From the NCBI RefSeq assembly GCF_042427585.1, contig NZ_JBHMFC010000086.1, forward strand, positions 1 to 64,000: a DNA stretch of 64,000 nucleotides, given 5' to 3'. Shown here one piece after another: positions 24,504-33,985 of this stretch; position 1 is the first letter of the stretch; every line of letters begins with the position of its first letter. A program made the position numbers and the translations under genes. The DNA is from Pseudalgibacter ostreae. Its GTDB lineage: Bacteria; Bacteroidota; Bacteroidia; Flavobacteriales; Flavobacteriaceae. The notes under the pieces were generated by a model. It was not told where the DNA came from and did no database searches. It saw only the letters and a program-made list of their open reading frames with translations.

Positions 24504-25879
24504 TGAGTATATTATTAAGTGTTATATATCTTATCGCCACAGTAACTTTTATTGTAGGTTTAAATAAACTTGGGCACCCAGAAACAGCTAAAAAAGGAAA
24601 CTTGATTTCGGCTGCGGGTATGGGACTTGCTATTGTTGGAACTATTTTTGTCCATGAGATAGAAGTACCCACTATCATCTATATATTAATAGGTGTTGCC
24701 ATACTTATAGGATCCATTATAGGATGGCTTATTGCTGTTAAAGTAGAAATGACAAAGATGCCAGAATTGGTGTCTTTATTCAATGGTTTTGGTGGCGCTA
24801 GTGCTACCTTGATTGGTTTGGTGGAATTTAGTAAAAATACTGGAGACACCATGCAAGCCACGACTATAATTTCTGGTGTTGTTATTGGAGCTATTACTTT
24901 TTCTGGAAGTTTAATTGCTTGGGGAAAACTTAACGGTTCTTTAAAGAGTGTTGTTAAAATACCGCAATACAATATAGTAAATAACTTAGTACTTATTGCT
25001 ATTATCCTATTTGCTGTATATATGGTTGCCGTTGGTGCTAATCCCTTATTCATTTATGCGTTATTAGCAGCCGGATTGGTTTATGGAGTTCTTTTTGTAT
25101 TGCCTATTGGTGGTGCCGATATGCCTGTTGTTATTTCTTTACTAAACTCTTTAACAGGTATTGCTGCAGCTATTACGGGTGTTTTATACGATAATATGGT
25201 TATGCTTGTTGGTGGTATCCTGGTAGGTTCTGCTGGTATTATTTTAACTGTTGCTATGTGTAAAGCGATGAATAGAACATTACTTTCTGTTATTTTTGGA
25301 TCCTTTACGGCTTCTAACGCTGTTGCTGGTGCCAATAAAACATTAGGTTCTATTAAAAGCACGAATGCTAGTGATGCTGCCATTATGATGAATTATGCCA
25401 CAAATGTTATTATAGTTCCTGGGTATGGCTTGGCTGTTGCGCAAGCGCAGCATGTAATCCATGAACTGGAAGAGATTTTAACTAAAAAAGGTGTTAGCGT
25501 TAAATATGCGATACATCCAGTAGCAGGACGTATGCCGGGCCATATGAATGTATTGTTGGCAGAGTCTAACGTCGATTATGGTCTTTTAGTAGAAATGGAC
25601 GATATTAACCCGCAATTTAATAATGCCGATGTGGTATTAGTTGTTGGTGCAAATGACGTGGTAAACCCTGCGGCACATAACGACCCTTCAAGTCCTATTT
25701 ACGGCATGCCTATTTTAGATGTGGAAAATGCAAAACATATTGTAGTCAATAAACGTAGTATGAATGCAGGTTATGCTGGCATAGAGAACGAATTGTTTTA
25801 CAATTCTAAAACCTCCATGCTTTTTGGAGATGCTAAAGCTGCATTGACCCAACTGGTAACAGAATTGAAAAATATGTAG
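24503..25879 (+). CDS. pntB: NAD(P) transhydrogenase subunit beta
   Basis: The 458-residue protein combines the remaining membrane helices (about 1-270) with the NADP-binding domain III (about 280-458). Domain III has VIIVPGYGLAVAQAQH, YAIHPVAGRMPGHMNVLLAE, and VVLVVGANDVVNPAA motifs, which hold NADP(H) and close on it during turnover. The membrane part has the LFNGFGGASATLIGL segment. It is the last gene of the pnt operon and is followed immediately by a strong terminator. Confidence 0.95.
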   Translation: MSILLSVIYLIATVTFIVGLNKLGHPETAKKGNLISAAGMGLAIVGTIFVHEIEVPTIIYILIGVAILIGSIIGWLIAVKVEMTKMPELVSLFNGFGGASATLIGLVEFSKNTGDTMQATTIISGVVIGAITFSGSLIAWGKLNGSLKSVVKIPQYNIVNNLVLIAIILFAVYMVAVGANPLFIYALLAAGLVYGVLFVLPIGGADMPVVISLLNSLTGIAAAITGVLYDNMVMLVGGILVGSAGIILTVAMCKAMNRTLLSVIFGSFTASNAVAGANKTLGSIKSTNASDAAIMMNYATNVIIVPGYGLAVAQAQHVIHELEEILTKKGVSVKYAIHPVAGRMPGHMNVLLAESNVDYGLLVEMDDINPQFNNADVVLVVGANDVVNPAAHNDPSSPIYGMPILDVENAKHIVVNKRSMNAGYAGIENELFYNSKTSMLFGDAKAALTQLVTELKNM

Positions 25880-25891
25880 AGAAAACGTATC

Positions 25892-25928
25892 AAAATACCG
25901 ATTTTTATTAAAACTATCGGTATTTTTG
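25892..25928 (+). terminator. Terminator of the pnt operon
   Basis: AAAATACCGAT (25892-25902) pairs perfectly with ATCGGTATTTT (25916-25926), followed by T residues. It begins 13 nt after the pntB stop. Confidence 0.88.
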
Positions 25929-25969
25929 GATATTCAGGTCACTTATGATTTGTGAAGCGACACTTCTTT

Positions 25970-27016
25970 ATGAATTTTTCATTACAAATCAATAAACTAC
26001 GACGTAAAGTCATGAGGATACTGACCAAGAATATTGGCAGTTCTCAAAACACTTCAAAATCTGATTTAAAGCACTTGTCTGATATTAAAAAGGTGCTTGT
26101 TTGCAGACCCAATCAGCGATTGGGAAACCAATTGTTATTGACGCCCTTAATTCAAGAGCTCATCAATACGTTTCCCAATTGCAAAATTGATTTATTTGTT
26201 AAAGGTGGTGTAGCGCATCCCATTTTTAAAAATTACGAGCAAGTAGACACCATCATCGTACTTCCTAGAAAACCGTTCAGCCATTTATTAGATTATGGAT
26301 GGCGCTGGTTCAAAATAAAAAATAAGCATTACGATTTAGTGGTTAATGGTGATAAAAACTCTTCTTCAGGGCGCTTATCTACCGAATGTGCCCATGCTAC
26401 CCATAAAGTTTTTGGAGATGTAATTGAAGAAGTTCGAAACACCTATTCAGATCATGCTCATATCTCTAAATATCCCATTTATAACCTTCGTTATTATTTA
26501 GCACAATTAGGATTTCCCAATCCTTCTCGAGAAGTTCCTGTTTTAGATATTAAATTAAGTGTTTCTGAAATTGCCGAAGGCAAGAAGATATTGGAACGCA
26601 TCGTTAAAACAGATAAAAAAATCATCTGTATCTATACTAATGCTACCGGAAACAAATGCTATTCCGAAACGTGGTGGCATGCTCTATACAACAGATTAAA
26701 GATAGAATATCCAGATTGTTATATCATCGAGATGTTACCCATCGAAAATATTTCAAAAATTAATTTTAAAGCGCCCCATTTTTATAGCGAAGACATTCGG
26801 CAAATGGCAAGCGTTATCCGAAATACAGCTGTTTTTATATCTGCCGATAATGGTGTTATGCATTTGGCAAGTGCCTCTTTAACACCTACAGTTGGATTTT
26901 TTAGCACAACCAATCCTGATATTTATAAGCCTTACGGCAATGGTAGTATTGCTATACATACAGCTCAAACAAATATGGACGAGTGGATTCGTGAAATAGA
27001 TAGCATTATTAAATAG
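25970..27016 (+). CDS. Glycosyltransferase family 9 (heptosyltransferase-like)
   Basis: The 348-residue protein has the GT9 architecture of two Rossmann domains. An N-terminal RPNQRLGNQLLLTPLIQEL donor/acceptor loop is followed by INTFPNCKIDLFVKGG. In the C-terminal half, ISADNGVMHLASASLTPTVGFFSTTNP is the nucleotide-sugar motif with the D-x-G-x-x-H-L-A-x-A pattern. GT9 enzymes add heptose or related sugars to lipopolysaccharide core at the inner face of the membrane; the sugar here is not known. ATG 25970 is preferred; a GTG lies six codons upstream and another Met at 26012. No other LPS core genes are adjacent. Confidence 0.88.
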   Translation: MNFSLQINKLRRKVMRILTKNIGSSQNTSKSDLKHLSDIKKVLVCRPNQRLGNQLLLTPLIQELINTFPNCKIDLFVKGGVAHPIFKNYEQVDTIIVLPRKPFSHLLDYGWRWFKIKNKHYDLVVNGDKNSSSGRLSTECAHATHKVFGDVIEEVRNTYSDHAHISKYPIYNLRYYLAQLGFPNPSREVPVLDIKLSVSEIAEGKKILERIVKTDKKIICIYTNATGNKCYSETWWHALYNRLKIEYPDCYIIEMLPIENISKINFKAPHFYSEDIRQMASVIRNTAVFISADNGVMHLASASLTPTVGFFSTTNPDIYKPYGNGSIAIHTAQTNMDEWIREIDSIIK

Positions 27017-27181
27017 TTGCTAATTTTTTCATAAAATACCTTTATATTAAAAAAGTGTAGGCAAATCCTTTTTTTAAACCGTAAATCTCATTCTTATTTT
27101 AAAATATCAATTTAGAATTTAACACGTATTAGGGACTTTAATTCATAGTTATTTCATACTTTAAATTGGATTTTAAATTAT

Positions 27182-27736
27182 ATGAAGATGAAAGTTTTTT
27201 ATTATGTTTCTTTTCTGATAGTGTTGACCTCCTTATCCTGTCAATCCTCAAAATCGAATTTTACAGATATGCAAATCCAAAATTTGGAGACTTTGGTAGC
27301 GGGCAGGCATTTCAAAATTGAATCTGATAGGGCGTACCCTCAAAGTTCATATGCCATGCAACAGGTTCTTAATTCTGGAATTATGCAGCCCGGTAGTTCG
27401 TCTGGCACGATAAATTTAATAGGAAATTCAAATTTTCTTAAGGTTTCAGGAGATAGCATTAGCTCTTATTTGCCTTATTTTGGCGAACGTCAAATGCAAG
27501 TGGCTTATGGGGGAGGCGATGCTACAATTCAACTGAATGGTTTAGTAAGAAACTATCAAGTTAAAAAGAATGAAAAGCATGGTGGCTACACCATTTCATT
27601 TGAAGCCGACAGCCATGCAGAACGCTTTAGAGTAGTATTAGAGCTTTTTCCCAATTTAAAAAGTGAAATACGTTTAAGTGGTGCTTCCAGACATGCTATA
27701 TCATATTCAGGCCAATTAAGCTCTGTTAAAGAATAA
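27182..27736 (+). CDS. DUF4251 lipoprotein
   Basis: The 184-residue protein begins with a lipoprotein signal (MKMKVFYYVSFLIVLTSLSC; lipidation Cys at residue 20). The body fits DUF4251, a beta-rich domain of Bacteroidota. Supporting features are a GRHFKIESDRAYPQSS start, NSNFLKVSGDSISSYLPYFGERQMQVAYGGG, and a C-terminal LEL-PN-KSEIRLSG segment. Such proteins are anchored in the outer or inner membrane facing the periplasm. Their function is not known. It is a single gene with no obvious partners; its promoter was not identified. Confidence 0.85.
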   Translation: MKMKVFYYVSFLIVLTSLSCQSSKSNFTDMQIQNLETLVAGRHFKIESDRAYPQSSYAMQQVLNSGIMQPGSSSGTINLIGNSNFLKVSGDSISSYLPYFGERQMQVAYGGGDATIQLNGLVRNYQVKKNEKHGGYTISFEADSHAERFRVVLELFPNLKSEIRLSGASRHAISYSGQLSSVKE

Positions 27737-27865
27737 ATAATAGGAAATATCGCCCGTTAATTATTGCCTTTTGTCTATTCAACGAAAATACGGTGTTCCA
27801 ATCGATTTTTTTGTTTAAAATGCTTTGTAGTGTGTTAGTTTTGAGAGAATTAAAATCCTCTCACC

Positions 27866-28489
27866 ATGAAACGTTTATTAAGCCTTTTAAGTATTATATG
27901 TGTTTTCAGCTATTCAGGTTTAGTGTATGCTCAAGATATTGCGGCGCATATAGAAGATGGAGCTGCTAATTTTAAAAAGCGTAGCCCTATATATGATTAT
28001 TCAGAAGAAAAACTAAACAATATAGATACTATACCCGATTTTGCTTCAAAATCAAATAAACTTAAAATTACAGGAACTATCTTTGAAAGTGATGGCGTTA
28101 CTCCAGCAAAAAACGTGTTGCTTTTTATCCATCAAACTAATGAAAACGGAGATTTCGAATTAAAACGGTATAATAAAAAACGGTATGTGCACCACAGGGG
28201 ATGGATCAGAACCGATGCCGATGGTCGTTACACGTTTTACACATTTGTGCCCGGTAGTTACATTTATGGTAGAGAACCACTACAAATCCTTCCTATTATT
28301 AAAGAACCTAGTAAGCCCGAGTATGAAATTGAGTCTTTTCTTTTTGATAACGACCCGCTTTTAACAGCTTCTTGCAGAACGCGAGTAGAACAAACCAACC
28401 CTAACCGAATCCTTAAACTCGATAAAAAGGAAGGTTTGTTTGTTGCAGAGCGTGATATCGTTTTAAGTGCCGAACCGCCTCAGTTTTAA
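27866..28489 (+). CDS. Secreted intradiol-dioxygenase-like protein lacking His ligands
   Basis: The 207-residue protein has a signal peptide (cleavage near VYAQ, residue 23) and an intradiol ring-cleavage dioxygenase fold. The segment RGWIRTDADGRYTFYTFVPGSY (residues 111-132) is the family signature and retains candidate iron-ligand tyrosines. In active enzymes the next block reads like RPAHIH, and both histidines bind Fe(III). Here it reads REPLQIL (136-142), so Gln140 and Leu142 stand in place of the ligands. Catalysis of the usual kind is therefore doubtful. The C-terminal SFLFDNDPLLT matches the family again. It is a single gene. It may be a structural pseudo-enzyme or a degenerating gene. 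Confidence 0.78.
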   Translation: MKRLLSLLSIICVFSYSGLVYAQDIAAHIEDGAANFKKRSPIYDYSEEKLNNIDTIPDFASKSNKLKITGTIFESDGVTPAKNVLLFIHQTNENGDFELKRYNKKRYVHHRGWIRTDADGRYTFYTFVPGSYIYGREPLQILPIIKEPSKPEYEIESFLFDNDPLLTASCRTRVEQTNPNRILKLDKKEGLFVAERDIVLSAEPPQF

Positions 28490-28662
28490 AAAAATAAATA
28501 TTTTAGGATTAAAACAAAAGTGTTCTGTTAAATCAAGCCTACTAATTGCTAACACTTAATACATGGTATGGAGCTAAATTAAGCCTTGTTTAGATACGTA
28601 AGTGTAATTAGTTACAAACTACTTTCCTAGCATGAAAAGACATCTTTAAAACGCTTAAATTA

Positions 28663-30057
28663 TTATTCACCCACGAGTATAGATTTTATATTTACAAATT
28701 CCTTCATACCAAACCCTCCATGTTCTCTTCCATAGCCAGAATCTTTAACGCCTCCAAAAGGCATGGTGGGTTCTGCTAATCCAAATGTATTTATAAAAAC
28801 CATACCAGTATCAAAATACTTTTCTGCGAGCGCTATAGCATGTACCGTGTTTTTAGAAAAAATGCCACCGCCAAGTCCAAAGCGGCTGTCGTTCGCTATG
28901 CGCATGGCATCTTCATCATCTTTAGCTTTTATTAAAGAAGCGACGGGTCCAAAAAGTTCTTCTTCATAAGCAGGTTGTCCAGGTTTAACATTATCTAAAA
29001 CAGTGGCTGGATAGTAGTAGCCGTTGCCATCGGGAAGTTGGCCTCCACACAAAATACGAGCCCCTTTTTCTACACTTTTAATTACTTGATCATGTAGTTT
29101 ATCGCGTAAATCTTGTCTCGCCATAGGGCCTAATTCGGTATCTTCTTTTTTAGGATCCCCTAATTTTAAATTAGACATGGCTTTTACAAAGCCTTCCTTA
29201 AAAGCATCGTAAATGGGAGCTGCTACAATAAAGCGTTTTGCGGCAATGCAGGTTTCCCCATTGTTATAAATGCGCCCTTTTACACATTTTTCAATGGCGA
29301 GTTCCAAATCTGCATCTTCTAAAACGAGATAAGCATCATTACTTCCCAGTTCCAAAACTGTTTTCTTAAGAGCATTTCCGGCTTTTACCCCTACTTTTTT
29401 ACCAGCAATAGCACTACCAGTTAAGGTAACGCCACGTACCAACTTGTGCTCTATAAGTGTGTCAGATTGATCGTGATCAATAATAAGCACATTAAAGAGA
29501 CCATCTGGCAGCCCTGCAGTTTCAAAAATTGAAGCCAATAATTGAGCACTGCCTGTAACATTTGAGGCATGTTTTAGTAAAATACTATTTCCTGCCATTA
29601 AATTGGTGATAGCAAAACGAATTACTTGATATGCAGGGTAATTCCAAGGTTGAATGCCGTAAATAATTCCAATAGGCGAATACGTTATAAGGCCTCGATT
29701 ACCATTGCTCAGTTTACGTTCTTCATTCTTCAAAACTTTAGCGGCTTCTGTAGCTGCATAATCGCAGATACCGGTACATAAATCGATTTCCTGATGGCTT
29801 TGTGTTAGAAGTTTCCCCATTTCATCGGTCATTAATGCTGCAAGTTCAGATTTTTGATTTTGAAGTTCTCGACCAATAGCTTTAATTATTGATCCCCGTT
29901 CATCAAAAGAAACACTACGCCAGTTTAAGTATGCTTTTTGTGCTTTTTCCACAACAGACTCAATAGTTTTATCTGTCATGTAGTTATAAGACGAAAGCGT
30001 TTTGCCTGAAGTGGGATTAATGGTTTTAAATGTATGTTTATTTGTGCTGGTTTCCAT
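28663..30057 (-). CDS. NAD(P)-dependent succinate-semialdehyde dehydrogenase
   Basis: The 464-residue aldehyde dehydrogenase has the complete active site. The general base Glu is in KTVLELGSNDAYLVLEDADLE, the nucleophilic Cys in YNNGETCIAAKRFIV, and the cofactor-binding KHASNVTGSAQLL loop follows PWNYPAYQVIRFA. Length and the LLKH-SNV sequence resemble E. coli Sad (YneI), the NAD-dependent enzyme oxidising succinate semialdehyde to succinate. NAD versus NADP preference cannot be read safely. It is a single minus-strand gene, and no GABA transaminase is adjacent. Confidence 0.88.
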   Translation of the reverse strand: METSTNKHTFKTINPTSGKTLSSYNYMTDKTIESVVEKAQKAYLNWRSVSFDERGSIIKAIGRELQNQKSELAALMTDEMGKLLTQSHQEIDLCTGICDYAATEAAKVLKNEERKLSNGNRGLITYSPIGIIYGIQPWNYPAYQVIRFAITNLMAGNSILLKHASNVTGSAQLLASIFETAGLPDGLFNVLIIDHDQSDTLIEHKLVRGVTLTGSAIAGKKVGVKAGNALKKTVLELGSNDAYLVLEDADLELAIEKCVKGRIYNNGETCIAAKRFIVAAPIYDAFKEGFVKAMSNLKLGDPKKEDTELGPMARQDLRDKLHDQVIKSVEKGARILCGGQLPDGNGYYYPATVLDNVKPGQPAYEEELFGPVASLIKAKDDEDAMRIANDSRFGLGGGIFSKNTVHAIALAEKYFDTGMVFINTFGLAEPTMPFGGVKDSGYGREHGGFGMKEFVNIKSILVGE

Positions 30058-30224
30058 AAGTTCTATATTTTATCATTTAAAGATACTATACGTATTAGGG
30101 GATGTATTGCTGATTCACGTTGTTTATTAACTCAAATAAAAAAACAAGATTTGTTGGTTCTAAAAAATTTATAAGCGTTAGGGGGCTTTTATTGATTATA
30201 AAGTAATTTATATCTACTTCGCTA

Positions 30225-30253
30225 TTTGTATTCATTCTAAATTGTTATATTTG
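30225..30253 (+). promoter_or_regulatory. Promoter of the iron ABC transporter operon
   Basis: TTTG (30225-30228) and TATATTTG (30246-30253) are separated by 17 nt, a good match to the Bacteroidota TTG/TAnnTTTG promoter. Transcription would begin about 30259. This puts the upstream in-frame TTG at 30242 outside the mRNA and favours ATG 30275 as the start. Confidence 0.65.
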
Positions 30254-30274
30254 TCCTTTATAAAAAAAGAGGAT

Positions 30275-31330
30275 ATGAAAAAAATAATAATAGGCGTAGC
30301 AACCATTTTTTTATTTGCTGCCTGTAAAAACAATAGTGATAAAAAAGATAATTTAACCACAGAAGACACAACAAAAGATCAGGTTGTAAATGTATATACC
30401 CATCGTCATTATGAGCCAGATCAGGATATTTTTAAAATGTTTGAAGAGAAAACAGGCATTAAAGTAAAAGTAATCAACGCTAGTGCAGACGAGTTGATTC
30501 AGAAAATGCAAATGGAGGGAAAACAGTCGCCTGCTGATGTGTTGATTACTGTAGATGCAGGAAGATTAAGTCGTGCTAAAGATCAAGGATTATTACAGTC
30601 TATTGAGTCTGATATTTTAGAAAATGCAATTCCTGCACATTTACAAGATGTCGATAACCAATGGTTTGGTTTAACGAAACGTGCACGGATTATAGCTTAT
30701 GCTAAAGATAGGGTTACACCAGAAGACTTATCTACTTATGAGGATTTAGTTGCCGATAAATGGAAAGGAAAAATATTGGTAAGATCGTCTTCCAATATTT
30801 ACAACCAGTCCTTAATGGCTTCTATTATAGCAAATAATGGAGAGGATACAGCAAAGCGATGGGCTGAAGGTATTGTGGCAAATATGGCACGCGCACCAAA
30901 AGGCTCGGATAGAGATCAAGTAAAAGCTGTAGTGGCTGGAGAGGGTGATTTGGCGATTGTAAACTCCTATTATATCGGTAAAATGTTAAATTCACCTGAT
31001 GCTGAAGAAGTAAAAACTGCAAAAAAAATAGGCTTGTTTTTTCCTAACCAAGAGGATAGAGGCACACATATAAATGTAAGTGGTGCCGGCGTTGCTAAAT
31101 ATGCCCCCAACAAAGCAAATGCTATTTTATTTATTGAGTACTTAATTAGTGAAGATGCCCAACAGGTATTTACCAATGCGAATTATGAATACCCTATTCT
31201 AGACCGTGTGGAACCGGTTCAAGATATTAAAGATTGGGGCGATTTTAAGGAAGATACTTTAGGTTTAAATAAGTTAGGAGAAAATAATAAAAAAGCAGTT
31301 TTGATTTTTGATGAAGCAGGTTGGAAATAA
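30275..31330 (+). CDS. Ferric iron ABC transporter, substrate-binding lipoprotein
   Basis: The 351-residue protein begins MKKIIIGVATIFLFAAC, a lipoprotein signal with Cys17 as anchor. The mature part is a FbpA/FutA-type binding protein. VVNVYTHRHYEPDQDIFKMF and TGIKVKVINASADELIQKM open lobe 1, and RSSSNIYNQSLMASIIA and IVNSYYIGKML follow. A Tyr pair in NSYYIG is the usual ferric-iron ligand pair of this family. It is the first gene of a three-gene operon with permease and ATPase, and its coding end overlaps the permease start by 20 nt. Confidence 0.92.
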   Translation: MKKIIIGVATIFLFAACKNNSDKKDNLTTEDTTKDQVVNVYTHRHYEPDQDIFKMFEEKTGIKVKVINASADELIQKMQMEGKQSPADVLITVDAGRLSRAKDQGLLQSIESDILENAIPAHLQDVDNQWFGLTKRARIIAYAKDRVTPEDLSTYEDLVADKWKGKILVRSSSNIYNQSLMASIIANNGEDTAKRWAEGIVANMARAPKGSDRDQVKAVVAGEGDLAIVNSYYIGKMLNSPDAEEVKTAKKIGLFFPNQEDRGTHINVSGAGVAKYAPNKANAILFIEYLISEDAQQVFTNANYEYPILDRVEPVQDIKDWGDFKEDTLGLNKLGENNKKAVLIFDEAGWK

Positions 31331-32975
31331 AAACACGGCGTTTTCTTTAAAAACGAGGTTAAAAAGACTTAAAAGAGATAGTAACCGATGGTCAGTTTTT
31401 ACACTGGCCATTGTTTTTTTCTTGGCCTTGCCCATTGTGTTTATTGGTGTAGAGTTGTTTTCTGGCCCTGGAGAAACATGGCAACATATTGTAACCTACT
31501 TATTGCCCGATTACATTTGGAACTCCTTGTATTTGGTCTTCTTCTGTAGTATTCTTGTTTTGGTTTTTGGAGTCTCTGCGGCGTGGTTTGTGTCACGCTT
31601 CGATTTTATGTTTCGCAAACAAATGGAATGGCTTTTAATCCTTCCGCTAGCTATCCCATCTTATATTGTTGGGTACGCCTATGCTGGTATTTTCGATTAT
31701 GGGGGCAGTATGGATTTAATATTCCGACACCTAAATTTAGACTTTATCCGTATTGATATCATGAATCGGGCAGGCCTTGCTTTCGTGTTGAGCATTTCTC
31801 TGTTTCCTTATGTTTATGTAAGTGCTAGAGCGTTCTTTCTTAATCAAGCTAACAACCTCTTAGAAGCTTCTAAAATGTTAGGTGTTAGCGAACGTAAAAC
31901 CTTTTTTAAACTTATGTTGCCCCTTGCTAGACCAGCTATTGTTGCGGGTTGGGTTTTGGTAATTATGGAAGTTCTTAACGACTATGGGGCAGCAAAATAT
32001 TATGGTGTAAATACATTTACAACTGGTATTTTTAGGTCTTGGTTTTCTCTTGAAGAGCCCCAAACAGCAGTGTATTTATCGGCTTTGTTAATTCTTATTA
32101 TTTTCGCATTGATTCTTTTTGAAAAATGGCAAGTAAGAAAGCTGAAGTTTAGTTCTTCCAAAACTAATAGTACACAAATTCAACGAAAAACACCAAAAGC
32201 ATCGATAAAATGGCTCATTTTTTTGGTAGTAGGCTTCCCTATATTTTTAGGATTTATGTTACCTGTAGCGCAATTGGTGTACTGGGCCGTACTAACAGCG
32301 TCAACTGTGTTTGATATGCAGTTTCTCATGTTGTCGTTACAGAGTTTTGGGATTGCCATTAGTGCTGCTGTTATTACAGTTTTCTTTGCACTTTTATTAA
32401 TTTACTTTTCAAAATGGAGCACATTAAACGCTATTAAAAATATTGCAAGAGTTGGCGTTTTAGGCTATGCTATTCCCGGTGCCGTGATTGCCATTGGTAT
32501 TATGATTCCCACTTTAGCATTAGATAAATGGTTTATTAAGATGCTTGGTCATTTTGGAATCGATTCTGGTTTTATTATTCACGGCACCTTAATCGCTTTA
32601 TTTTACGCCTATGCCGTTCGTTTCTTGGCTGTTGCTTACAATCCTATCGATTCTACAGCATTAAAAGTAGATAATGCTATACCAGATTCCTCTAAAGTTT
32701 TAGGGGTTGGAAATTTAAAAACCTTTTTTAAAATTGAGTTTCCGTTGATTAAAACTGGGGTGTTTAGTGCTGTTATTTTGGTTTTTATCGATGTGATGAA
32801 AGAATTACCTTTAACTCTCATTTTAAAACCGTATCACATTGATACCTTAGCAGTAAAAGCTTTTGAATATGCTAGTGATGAAATGGTTATGGAAGCATCC
32901 ATCCCATCTCTTTTTATTATCTTTACAGCTATGGTCCCCGTAATTTTTTTAAATAAATTATTGATTAAAAAATAA
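31311..32975 (+). CDS. Ferric iron ABC transporter, fused permease
   Basis: The 554-residue membrane protein contains two fused binding-protein-dependent permease domains with about twelve helices in total, as in FbpB. Each half has an EAA loop: LLEASKMLGVSERKTFFKLMLPLA in the first and SSKVLGVGNLKTFFKIEFPLI in the second, where the ATPase docks. The ATG at 31311 is taken as the start; a TTG lies one codon before it. It overlaps the upstream binding-protein gene by 20 nt and is followed after 2 nt by the ATPase gene, so the three are translated as a unit. Confidence 0.93.
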   Translation: MKQVGNKNTAFSLKTRLKRLKRDSNRWSVFTLAIVFFLALPIVFIGVELFSGPGETWQHIVTYLLPDYIWNSLYLVFFCSILVLVFGVSAAWFVSRFDFMFRKQMEWLLILPLAIPSYIVGYAYAGIFDYGGSMDLIFRHLNLDFIRIDIMNRAGLAFVLSISLFPYVYVSARAFFLNQANNLLEASKMLGVSERKTFFKLMLPLARPAIVAGWVLVIMEVLNDYGAAKYYGVNTFTTGIFRSWFSLEEPQTAVYLSALLILIIFALILFEKWQVRKLKFSSSKTNSTQIQRKTPKASIKWLIFLVVGFPIFLGFMLPVAQLVYWAVLTASTVFDMQFLMLSLQSFGIAISAAVITVFFALLLIYFSKWSTLNAIKNIARVGVLGYAIPGAVIAIGIMIPTLALDKWFIKMLGHFGIDSGFIIHGTLIALFYAYAVRFLAVAYNPIDSTALKVDNAIPDSSKVLGVGNLKTFFKIEFPLIKTGVFSAVILVFIDVMKELPLTLILKPYHIDTLAVKAFEYASDEMVMEASIPSLFIIFTAMVPVIFLNKLLIKK

Positions 32976-32977
32976 GC

Positions 32978-33985
32978 ATGTTAAGCATAGACTCTCTTTC
33001 CAAAAGTTTTGATAATGGCAAGAATTACGCCTTAAATGATGTTAGTTTCCATTTGGAACCAGGGCATGTTTGTGCTATTGTAGGGGAGAGTGGTAGTGGC
33101 AAGACCACTTTGGTGCGTTTAATTGCCGGACTTGAAAGACCCGATCATGGTAGTGTGTCAATTAATGGAAAAGTAATCGCCTCTTTAGATAAATTTGTTC
33201 AGCCAGAGAAAAGAAAAATCGGCTTGGTTTTTCAAGAATATGCACTTTTTCCACATTTAACCATTTTAGATAATATTTTATATGGTATTTCAAAAGTAAA
33301 AAACAAGAAGCTACGCGCACAGGAAATGCTTGATTTAGTAGGTTTAAAAGGTATGGAAAAGCGGTATCCCCACCAGCTTTCTGGAGGGCAGCAGCAGCGT
33401 GTGGCATTAGCACGAGCATTGGCACCAGAACCTGCTTTATTGATTTTAGACGAACCTTTTAGTAACCTCGATGCTATGCTACGCATGCAATTGAGAAATG
33501 AAGTGTTTGATATTATAAAAAAAACAGAGGTTACGGTGTTGTTTGTTACCCATGATACCCAAGACGCTCTTTCTGTGGCCGATGAAATTTTAATTTTACA
33601 AAAAGGCAAAGTCGTTCAAAAAGATATCGCATCAAATCTGTACGTTAAGCCCAACACTTTGTATGTGGCATCATTATTTGGGAGTACGGTACATATTAAT
33701 AAGAATCTGCAAAATGCCTTTAAATGTCCGTTAAAAGAGACCTGCTGCCATGCCATTCGCAATGAAAAAATCAAAGTAAACCCGTCTTTTACCGATTTTG
33801 AATGTGAGTACATCACAACGGCCGAAGTCATTAAAAAAATAGAATTGGGAGATTCTGTTCAGCTGCTACTCAAGCTTGAGTCTGGCGAGCAATTAACTGT
33901 TATAACCCAAGATAAAAACATTGCAGACACTATTAATATAGGTTTTAATTCTAAGGATATTTTAGAGTTTGAGCAGGAGCATTAA
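32978..33985 (+). CDS. Ferric iron ABC transporter, ATP-binding protein
   Basis: The 335-residue ATPase powers the preceding permease. Walker A is GESGSGKTTLVRLI (near residue 37), the Q-loop is VFQEYALFPHLT, the signature LSGGQQQRVALARAL, Walker B LLILDEPFSNLDAML, and the switch His is in FVTHDTQD. A C-terminal TOBE-like regulatory segment (about 240-335) follows and includes a Cys-containing stretch (FKCPLKETCCHA), unusual for the family and of unknown meaning. The last gene of the operon; no clear terminator was seen after it. Confidence 0.93.
   Translation: MLSIDSLSKSFDNGKNYALNDVSFHLEPGHVCAIVGESGSGKTTLVRLIAGLERPDHGSVSINGKVIASLDKFVQPEKRKIGLVFQEYALFPHLTILDNILYGISKVKNKKLRAQEMLDLVGLKGMEKRYPHQLSGGQQQRVALARALAPEPALLILDEPFSNLDAMLRMQLRNEVFDIIKKTEVTVLFVTHDTQDALSVADEILILQKGKVVQKDIASNLYVKPNTLYVASLFGSTVHINKNLQNAFKCPLKETCCHAIRNEKIKVNPSFTDFECEYITTAEVIKKIELGDSVQLLLKLESGEQLTVITQDKNIADTINIGFNSKDILEFEQEH

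Noticed and set aside
30242..30274. Longer N-terminus of the iron-binding protein
   Set aside because: The upstream in-frame TTG overlaps the -7 promoter element, so it would not be in the mRNA; the lipoprotein signal begins at 30275.
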